A DNA stretch of 64,000 nucleotides, taken from assembly GCF_001310815.1 (NCBI RefSeq), contig NZ_BAZK01000004.1, forward strand, positions 248,001 to 312,000, in the 5' to 3' direction. Shown piece by piece: positions 57,683-64,000 of the stretch (positions within the stretch are counted from its first letter, which is position 1; the number at the start of each line of letters is the position of its first letter). The position numbers were made by a program, and so were the translations under genes. This stretch comes from Pseudovibrio denitrificans JCM 12308 (GTDB lineage Bacteria > Pseudomonadota > Alphaproteobacteria > Rhizobiales > Stappiaceae). The notes below the pieces were generated by a model, which saw nothing but the letters and a program-made list of their open reading frames with translations, did no database searches and was not told where the DNA came from.

Positions 57683-58705
57683 ATGGATAATCCCGTACTC
57701 GTCGAAGTGACGCGAGGCAACACTGTCGAGAGCCGCCACCGTGGCTCAATCGCCATCGTTGATGCTGATGGCAAACTGGCGTTTGGTGCAGGTGATGTTG
57801 AGCAGGGCATCTTTGCGCGCTCCGCCATCAAAGCCCTTCAGGCAATCCCAATGGTGGAATCCGGTGCTGCAGAAGCGCTGAATTTTGACGATGCCGAACT
57901 GGCTCTGGCCTGTGCCTCCCACAACGGTGAGGACGTCCACGCCAAGTCCGCCCGCATGATGCTGTTCAAGGCTGGCCTGACTGAGCAAGACCTCATGTGC
58001 GGCCCGCAATGGCCAAAGCACATGGATGATTGTGTCGAGATCGTTAAAACCGACGACAGCCCATGCCAGCTGCACAACAACTGCTCTGGCAAGCATGCTG
58101 GCTTTTTGGCAATGGCCAAAACCCTTGGCATCCCAACCGAGAACTACATCGATTTCGATCACCCGGTCCAGGCGGAAATCCGCAATGTGCTGGAGCAGAT
58201 GAGCGGTGGTGTTCTGGCCCAGGATGTCTGCGGAACGGACGGTTGCTCCATACCGACCTACGCCATGGATCAGCAGAAGACCGCTCTGGCCTTTGCCCGT
58301 TTCGCAACCGGTGTAGGCCTTGACCCAGTCCGCGCCAATGCAGCGGAAGTGCTGTATGAGGCTTGCGTCAACGAACCTTACATGGTCGCCGGTAAGAACC
58401 GCTTTTGTACTGAGATCATGGACATCTTTAAAGGCCGCGTCTTCGTGAAAGTGGGCGCAGAGGGTGTCTTCTGTGCAGCCCTGCCGGAACTCGGCTTTGG
58501 TGTGACCCTGAAGTGTGAAGACGGTTCTGTACGTGGTGCGGAAGTCATGATGGCAGCCACCATCAGATCACTGCTGGGCCTCTCTGAGGAAGAAGAAAAA
58601 GGCCTGCGCACCTGGGAACATCAGCAGTTGAAGAACCGCCGCGATATCCTCGTTGGTGAAGTTCGCCCAGTCGCAGACTTCAAGCGTCTGCTGAACACCA
58701 TTTGA
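57683..58705 (+). CDS. L-asparaginase (Asparaginase_II family)
   Basis: This 340-residue hydrolase is of the thermolabile rhizobial type, unrelated to E. coli AnsA/AnsB. Marks are VEVTRGNTVESRHRGSIAIVD at the start, CASHNGEDVH, HNNCSGKHAGFLAMAKTLG and DGCSIPTYAM. It releases ammonia from asparagine. It lies downstream of the aminotransferase. Confidence 0.9.
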   Translation: MDNPVLVEVTRGNTVESRHRGSIAIVDADGKLAFGAGDVEQGIFARSAIKALQAIPMVESGAAEALNFDDAELALACASHNGEDVHAKSARMMLFKAGLTEQDLMCGPQWPKHMDDCVEIVKTDDSPCQLHNNCSGKHAGFLAMAKTLGIPTENYIDFDHPVQAEIRNVLEQMSGGVLAQDVCGTDGCSIPTYAMDQQKTALAFARFATGVGLDPVRANAAEVLYEACVNEPYMVAGKNRFCTEIMDIFKGRVFVKVGAEGVFCAALPELGFGVTLKCEDGSVRGAEVMMAATIRSLLGLSEEEEKGLRTWEHQQLKNRRDILVGEVRPVADFKRLLNTI

Positions 58706-58743
58706 TTTTGGTAAGGGCAGGGAGGCCTCTTCCTGCCAGCTCC

Positions 58744-60114
58744 CTAAGTGGGGCTTACAAGATTGTCTGTCACGCGAATGGAGCGTGGCAGATCCTCCGC
58801 AGAAAGCGCCAGATCACCGCTGGCCTGCTCATCCCATTTGAAGCCTGCGATATTCACGGGGCAATCCGCTATGATATTCTGGGAAATGAGAGCACTTTGA
58901 TCATCCGCTGCAAGACTGACGGCAATGCCAACAGGAGCTGACCGAACAGTGTTCTGAGCTGCAATCAGGTTGCGCATATACGGCCCCCAGCCCAGATTGA
59001 TACCAATAATCCGTGCATCCTCCACCACGTTGCCGGTCACACTGGTATCCGCCTCAACAGCAATGCCAACACCGAAGGTCGGATTGTCCTTCTCATAGGG
59101 TCCCGTACCTGTGATGGCCCGCAACACATTGTTGGAACACACGGCCAGACGCCCGCCCTCTCGGAAGTTGGTGATCGAAATCCCGTTGGCGGCTGTCTCA
59201 ATCAGGTTACTGCTGACAATAGCCCCCTGGAAGCCGAATTCCACAAACAAGGCCACTTCGCCTGAGCGGTGACAGGTGTTGCCAAGGATCTGGACATTAG
59301 AGGCAGCATTGGCGCGGATCGCGGAGAATTTGCAGTCGCTCACCTTGTTGCCGGAGATGGTGACATTATCCGCCCGGAACACATTGATGCCGTTGCCGTT
59401 CTGCCCGGTCCCTCCGCCATTGGCACGGATGTTGGAAACTTGGTTGCCCGATATGAGTGACCCATCATGTCCCTCGGACCACCGATGCACCAGTATGCCA
59501 CCATTGCCGCAATCCGAAACGATGTTCCCCTCAATGCGCAGTGCGCTAGCATTGTAGCTGAGAAGAGCAACATCGCTGTGCCTATGAATATGGTTCCCGA
59601 TGATGGACCCAGAGCATTGCTCCAGTACTACACCCGACTTGCTGCTCTTGGTTATCTCACAGGACGTCAGGCTGAGCCGAGCGCACTGAGAGAACCACAA
59701 CAGAGCGGAAGCCTCGTCAGAAAGCGGCTGATCACCACCATCAAAAATGAGGTCTTTGAGAGTAACGTCATCTGCCTGCACACCTTGCAGCAGCAAGCCA
59801 CGCCCACTGAACACCAGGCGCGTGTGACCGGATACACCGCGTAGGTTCAAACCACTGGGCAGCGAAAGCCCGGAGACCTGATAGTCACCAGCACCCAACT
59901 GAAGGATATGCCCTGACGCAGCAGCATCAGTTATCACCGCTTGCAGCTCTTCTGATACATCGCGCTGAAAAGAAGGAGCGGGGAACTCAACAATGATCGG
60001 TTTTAAGGGAGCAACAGCCTGCGCCTCGTGTGCCGCAACCAGCGTTCCGGCTCCTGCCACAACACCAGCACCAAGCAAGGCACGTCTTGAGAGCTTCTCT
60101 TGATCTTCTGCCAT
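58744..60114 (-). CDS. Tat-exported parallel beta-helix protein (TIGR03808-like)
   Basis: This protein of about 456 residues starts with a twin-arginine signal (KLSRRALLGAGVVAGAG) and so is folded before export. The body is a right-handed beta-helix with repeated N-x-V/I-S turns such as GNIVSDCGNGGILV and GNKVSDCKFSAIRA. It matches the TIGR03808 family of unknown function. I chose the ATG at 60114 with GGGG upstream rather than the GTG at 60117. Confidence 0.83.
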   Translation of the reverse strand: MAEDQEKLSRRALLGAGVVAGAGTLVAAHEAQAVAPLKPIIVEFPAPSFQRDVSEELQAVITDAAASGHILQLGAGDYQVSGLSLPSGLNLRGVSGHTRLVFSGRGLLLQGVQADDVTLKDLIFDGGDQPLSDEASALLWFSQCARLSLTSCEITKSSKSGVVLEQCSGSIIGNHIHRHSDVALLSYNASALRIEGNIVSDCGNGGILVHRWSEGHDGSLISGNQVSNIRANGGGTGQNGNGINVFRADNVTISGNKVSDCKFSAIRANAASNVQILGNTCHRSGEVALFVEFGFQGAIVSSNLIETAANGISITNFREGGRLAVCSNNVLRAITGTGPYEKDNPTFGVGIAVEADTSVTGNVVEDARIIGINLGWGPYMRNLIAAQNTVRSAPVGIAVSLAADDQSALISQNIIADCPVNIAGFKWDEQASGDLALSAEDLPRSIRVTDNLVSPT

Positions 60115-60133
60115 CACATCCCCCAGTGTTTGA

Positions 60134-61132
60134 TCAGATCCCGAACAGGCTCGCCAACTTACTCGCCGCAGCAGTGGCTGGCAGATTGCCAGATTTCACC
60201 GCGCCCTCAACATCCGGCAGTGCTGCTTTGATCTCCGGGTTCGCCTTCAGAGCAGTCTGTAGCTTTTCATTGAGCAGACCCCACATCCACGCCAGTTGCT
60301 GTTCTGCGCGCTTACTCTCCCAGTCGCCACTGGCCTGCATCCGCTCTTTGAAGATACCCAGCTGGCCCCAAAGATCCTCCAGCCCCTCATTGGCAAGCCC
60401 GGAGATGGTCAGAACAGGGGGCGACCAGTACTTGGAGCGTGGTGCAAGAATATTCAGTGCAGCCCGATACTCGGATGCTGCTGAACGTGCCCGTATCAGC
60501 CCATCACCTTCAGCCTTGTTCACGGCAATCAGGTCCGCAATCTCCAGCACGCCTTTCTTGATGCCCTGCAGCTCATCGCCAGCACCCGGCAACATCAGAA
60601 CGAGGAAGAAATCAACCATCTGTGCAACGGTCGTCTCAGATTGCCCGATGCCCACAGTTTCAACGAGGATCACATCAAACCCGGCAGCCTCACACAAAAG
60701 CATGCTTTCACGGGTTTTGGCAGCAACACCACCCAGCGTGCCGGCAGAAGGAGAAGGACGGATGTATGCATTGCGATCAACAGCCAACTGCGCCATGCGG
60801 GTCTTGTCACCCAAAATGGAGCCGCCAGTACGCGTGGAGGAAGGATCAACCGCCAGCACGGCCACCTTGTGCCCTGCGGCTGTCAGGTTGGAGCCAAACG
60901 TATCGATGGTGGTGGACTTACCAACGCCCGGAACGCCGGTCACGCCGATGCGGAATGCATTTCCCGTGGCCCCCATCACTTTGGTCAGCAGGGCCTCAGC
61001 TTGCTCCCGATGGGCAGGCTTCTTGGATTCAACAAGCGTAATGCCGCGTGCCAGTGCGGCGCGCTGCCCATTCAGCAGCCGCTCGGCAAGATCATCAATG
61101 TTGTCTCTGGAAGAGGCGAGGCGTGCATTCAT
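60134..61132 (-). CDS. meaB: Methylmalonyl-CoA mutase-associated GTPase MeaB
   Basis: This 332-residue G-protein chaperone loads and protects B12 in methylmalonyl-CoA mutase. P-loop is GVTGVPGVGKSTTID, the switch region VLAVDPSSTRTGGSILGDKTRM, and NKAEGDG the guanine site. It lies near the mutase gene (62938 onward) in the same direction. Confidence 0.94.
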   Translation of the reverse strand: MNARLASSRDNIDDLAERLLNGQRAALARGITLVESKKPAHREQAEALLTKVMGATGNAFRIGVTGVPGVGKSTTIDTFGSNLTAAGHKVAVLAVDPSSTRTGGSILGDKTRMAQLAVDRNAYIRPSPSAGTLGGVAAKTRESMLLCEAAGFDVILVETVGIGQSETTVAQMVDFFLVLMLPGAGDELQGIKKGVLEIADLIAVNKAEGDGLIRARSAASEYRAALNILAPRSKYWSPPVLTISGLANEGLEDLWGQLGIFKERMQASGDWESKRAEQQLAWMWGLLNEKLQTALKANPEIKAALPDVEGAVKSGNLPATAAASKLASLFGI

Positions 61133-61258
61133 TCAAATAAGTCCGGTCAGAAGAATCTCTTCTGCCAACCTTGAACAGATGGCGCCCCTTTGCAAGTCAG
61201 CGACTTGGAGAAGTTGTGGGGCAGGGCTGAACCCTGCTCACACTTTAGTGCGTGTTCC

Positions 61259-61281
61259 CGAAAAGGTGTTTCCGGTTTTCG
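61259..61281. repeat. Short palindrome of a dispersed type
   Basis: CGAAAA-GG-TGTTT-CC-GGTTTTCG is an imperfect inverted repeat preceded by GTGCGTGTTCC. Similar GTTCCCGAAAAG-type motifs are frequent in Rhizobiales genomes. It also follows the stop of ybjQ and could assist termination on the minus strand. Confidence 0.45.
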
Positions 61282-61308
61282 AAAAAAGAAGACGCAGAGA
61301 AAAACGTG

Positions 61309-61629
61309 TTAGCGATAGGTAACAGCAGTACCGGTCGCAGTCACCATCAACATGGAACCATTGCTGCCAACAGTCTCATAATCAATGTCGATACCGATCA
61401 CAGCGTTTGCACCATAACGGGCCGCTTCCTCGGTCATCTCATGCAATGCAATCTGACGGGCTTTCTTCAGCTCATCCTCATAGGCGCCGGAACGACCACC
61501 GACAATATCGCGAATACCGGCGAACAGATCTTTAAAAACGTTTGCACCCAGGATTGCTTCACCGTGAACAATGCCCTTGTAGTCGGAAATCTCTTTGCCC
61601 TCGATGGTGTTCGTGGTCGTAGTAAGCAT
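61309..61629 (-). CDS. YbjQ/DUF74 family protein
   Basis: This 106-residue protein has the typical pattern [61 protein letters not shown]. It forms pentamers in related structures; function is unknown, maybe metal-related. Confidence 0.88.
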   Translation of the reverse strand: MLTTTTNTIEGKEISDYKGIVHGEAILGANVFKDLFAGIRDIVGGRSGAYEDELKKARQIALHEMTEEAARYGANAVIGIDIDYETVGSNGSMLMVTATGTAVTYR

Positions 61630-61813
61630 ATTTCATCCTCAAATGTGCGCTCCACCCTTGCGCAGAACACACGCCAAAAATCCCGATCTGCAGCCACAAG
61701 CTCTGATCGAAGTGCCCGAGCCCATGTAATTTATGGGCGCTTAACTCATGTAGGAATGGATTAGGAAAATACCAGTGTTTGCAATGCTTGTTTCTCCAGA
61801 TCAAACACGACGC

Positions 61814-62665
61814 TTAAGAGATCTTCCCCGCTTTCTGGTAGCTGGTAAACTGCTCTGCATAGTCTGGATGCCAGCGGGAGAGAGCAGGGCGGTTTCCGAT
61901 GATATCACCGGCTGCCCAGGAGACCCGGAGGTTATCGGTTTTTGAATCTACGGCGTTATCCGGGCACAGAATGTAGAAGTCGCCCTCAGCCATACGCTCA
62001 AGGAAGTAATCAACCGTCTGCTCACTTGTCCATGCATCTGCTGGCTTTTCCGGATACTGGGCCATGTTGATGCCTGTGTGAGTAAAGCCTGGCACAAACA
62101 AGTGAACTGAGATCGGGGCATTCGCCTCTCGCAGCTCATGGCTGAGCTGTTCACTGATGACTTTCACCCCGGCCTTGGTCGTGTTGTATGCTGGATTACC
62201 GGGAGGTGTTGTGATCCCTTGCTTTGAGCCGGTGTTGATCACAACAGCCGGACGATTTGCTTCCACCATGCGCGGCAGAAAAGCATGAACGCCATAAATC
62301 ACACCAAACAAGTTCACGGAGAGGAGTTTCTTCCAGTTCTCCATCTCACCCCAGCTTGATGAAGGTATCTCAATCCCGGCATTGTTCATGAGAACGGCGA
62401 CATCACCAGCCGCAAAGGCTTTGTCCGCCAAAGCGTTCACTTGGCTCTCATTAGAAACATCCGTCGGAACGCCAATCACAGTCGCACCCTCAGACGCAGC
62501 AGAACGAACCTCATCAACTGCCGCGTCAAGTCGTGCTCCGGGAAGATCTGCCAGAACCACGCCAAGCCCGCGCTGAGCAAATCGAAGGGCGGCAACTTTG
62601 CCCACCCCACTTGCTGCACCTGTAACGACTGCCAAACCACCGAGTTCAAGAGCTTCTTTAAACAT
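61814..62665 (-). CDS. Short-chain dehydrogenase/reductase
   Basis: This 283-residue NAD(P)-dependent oxidoreductase has the cofactor loop TGAASGVGKVAA, NNAG in VLMNNAGIE, catalytic Ser in INTGSKQG and the YNTTKAG lysine. Substrate unknown. Confidence 0.9.
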   Translation of the reverse strand: MFKEALELGGLAVVTGAASGVGKVAALRFAQRGLGVVLADLPGARLDAAVDEVRSAASEGATVIGVPTDVSNESQVNALADKAFAAGDVAVLMNNAGIEIPSSSWGEMENWKKLLSVNLFGVIYGVHAFLPRMVEANRPAVVINTGSKQGITTPPGNPAYNTTKAGVKVISEQLSHELREANAPISVHLFVPGFTHTGINMAQYPEKPADAWTSEQTVDYFLERMAEGDFYILCPDNAVDSKTDNLRVSWAAGDIIGNRPALSRWHPDYAEQFTSYQKAGKIS

Positions 62666-62872
62666 TGTTATTCGCCTGATGACTGGGAGTTCTAATACTG
62701 AAGGAGATCTGTTCCTTTCACCTCACCTATATGAGCTTGAAACATTAAGGGTTCATTGCAGCTCGGGTCGCAGACATCTGCTCGCCGGTTAAAGCCAGCC
62801 ACCTATAGCGAATGATGGGAGAGGGAGCGGCAAACCGGACTTGCCCATCCTCCTATCGAGTAACGCGGACAT

Positions 62873-62912
62873 AAAAAAGCGAAGGCGAGAACAATCGTCC
62901 CGCCTTCGCTAA
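62873..62912 (-). terminator. Rho-independent terminator of methylmalonyl-CoA mutase gene
   Basis: AGCGAAGGCG and CGCCTTCGCT form a 10-bp stem; the minus strand then runs TTTTTT. It lies 26 bp past the mutase stop. Confidence 0.88.
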
Positions 62913-62937
62913 AATCAATCATGATCTGCTGAGATGT

Positions 62938-64000
62938 TTATTCAGCAGCCTGCTGTGGCTCGTAGCCCAGCTTTTCGTTCAGCTCGTGGATCAATCCTTC
63001 AGCAGCTTCCGAAATCACTGTCCCCGGAGGGAAGATCGCAGACGCGCCGGACGCATAAAGCTCATCATAATCCTGCGGAGGCACAACACCGCCCACTACG
63101 ATCATGATGTCCTCACGGCCTTCATCTGCCAGCGCCTTTTTAAGCGCAGGCACAAGGGTCAGGTGACCCGCAGCAAGGGAAGAAACGCCAACGATGTGCA
63201 CGTCGTTTTCAACCGCCTGACGAGCAGCTTCCTCAGGCGTTGCAAACAACGGCCCGATGTCCACGTCAAAGCCAAGATCAGCGAAGGCAGAGGCGATAAC
63301 CTTCTGGCCGCGGTCGTGCCCATCCTGTCCCATCTTGGCAACAAGAATACGCGGGCGGCGACCATCGTTTTCTTCAAACGCGTCAACCAGCTGCTCAATT
63401 TTGGAGATGCTCTCAGACATTTCACCAACCTCGCGCTTATAAACGCCAGCAATGGACTTGATTTCTGCCTTATGGCGACCAAACGCATTTTCCATAGCCA
63501 AAGACATTTCGCCAACAGAAGCCTTCACTCGAGCCGCTTTCACGCAAAGGTCCAGCAAGTTGCCTTCACCAGAACGAGCGGCATCTTCAAGCGCTTTCAA
63601 TGCTGCCTGTGTCTCGTCTTCATTGCGTTCTTCGCGCAAGCGTTTCAGCTTCTCGATCTGCTTGGCGCGAACTTCTTCGTTGTCCACCTTGAGCACTTCA
63701 AGCTCATCTTCACGGTCAGGACGGAACTTGTTCACGCCCACGACGGTCTGGTGTCCGCTATCGATGCGTGCCTGCGTTTTTGCAGCTGCTTCTTCAATAC
63801 GAAGCTTCGGAATACCTTTTTCAATGGCCTTCGCCATACCGCCAAGGCTTTCGATTTCTTCGATATGCTTCAGCGCCTTCGCTGCCAGATCCGCAGTCAG
63901 GCGCTCAACGTAGTAGGAACCGCCCCATGGATCGATGGTTTTTGTCGTCCCACTTTCCTGCTGCAGGAACAGCTGGGTGTTACGGGCAATGCGGGCAGAG
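62938..64000 (-). CDS. scpA: Methylmalonyl-CoA mutase large subunit, C-terminal half (runs off the window)
   Basis: About 354 residues are visible. They include NTQLFLQQESGTTKTIDPWGGSYYVE of the catalytic barrel end and the cobalamin-binding domain with the base-off motif AKMGQDGHDRGQKVIASA (Asp-x-His-x-x-Gly). The enzyme turns methylmalonyl-CoA to succinyl-CoA in propionate use. The 5' half lies beyond 64000. MeaB is nearby on the same strand. Confidence 0.95.
   Translation of the reverse strand, partial: SARIARNTQLFLQQESGTTKTIDPWGGSYYVERLTADLAAKALKHIEEIESLGGMAKAIEKGIPKLRIEEAAAKTQARIDSGHQTVVGVNKFRPDREDELEVLKVDNEEVRAKQIEKLKRLREERNEDETQAALKALEDAARSGEGNLLDLCVKAARVKASVGEMSLAMENAFGRHKAEIKSIAGVYKREVGEMSESISKIEQLVDAFEENDGRRPRILVAKMGQDGHDRGQKVIASAFADLGFDVDIGPLFATPEEAARQAVENDVHIVGVSSLAAGHLTLVPALKKALADEGREDIMIVVGGVVPPQDYDELYASGASAIFPPGTVISEAAEGLIHELNEKLGYEPQQAAE

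Overview
The window is chromosomal DNA of a free-living, Gram-negative alphaproteobacterium. GC looks to be in the mid-fifties by eye. The evidence is the malate synthase G type glyoxylate gene, the methylmalonyl-CoA mutase/MeaB pair, a Tat-exported TIGR03808-type beta-helix protein, fused OppDF ATPases, and dispersed palindromes of the GTCATCCCGGG type. The gene content suggests the Hyphomicrobiales/Stappiaceae side (a Pseudovibrio-like marine heterotroph), but that is inference.

Layout. 1-5.3 kb: a divergent two-component system and a glucose/mannose-type ABC importer, an arrangement like GtrS/GltR-gtsABCD of Pseudomonas. 5.3-10.5 kb: a FecBCDE-type iron-siderophore importer plus an MFS transporter, headed by a candidate TGA-N9-TCA iron box. 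10.7-12.1 kb: a double GNAT and a small membrane protein. 12.2-16.7 kb: a sugar operon (FGGY kinase, fucose-isomerase-like enzyme, LacI regulator) with a LacI-like operator. 17-21 kb: NTF2-like protein, secreted trypsin-like protease, a DUF6058-like protein and a chemoreceptor. 21-25.7 kb: translation and rRNA-modification genes (prfC, rsmC, a 16S pseudouridine synthase) and small envelope proteins. 25.8-29.9 kb: an AraC regulator and a free-standing copy of its effector domain, a tandem array of about 290-bp repeats, a potassium-channel-like gene and a CMD/AhpD protein. 30-38 kb: uup and a complete oligopeptide ABC transporter. 37.7-45 kb: DUF2000, Lrp regulator with paired operators, membrane dipeptidase, cupin, hemolysin-III, HerA-like ATPase, FhuF-like reductase and an EamA exporter. 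45.3-54.2 kb: glcB, two DUF1906 paralogues, an EnvZ/OmpR-type pair divergent from a six-EF-hand secreted protein, and a SulP transporter. 54.6-64 kb: nucleotidyltransferase, a repeat-bearing gene-free region, aminotransferase, asparaginase, TIGR03808 protein, MeaB, YbjQ, an SDR and the 3' half of methylmalonyl-CoA mutase.

The strongest unusual signal is that 12 otherwise normal genes are each broken by simple frameshifts, 13 events in all. Twelve are repaired by adding back a single base, most often a G in a GGC or GGG context. The affected genes include glcB, both parts of the sugar operon, the K+ channel selectivity filter and the protease active site. A systematic sequencing or assembly error is the simplest explanation; recent pseudogene formation is the alternative. 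Affected genes are annotated over their full reconstructed span. I did not find a convincing new defence or biosynthetic system. The more interesting candidates are the EF-hand/two-component module, the tandem repeat array, the duplicated DUF1906 genes and the lone HerA-like ATPase.
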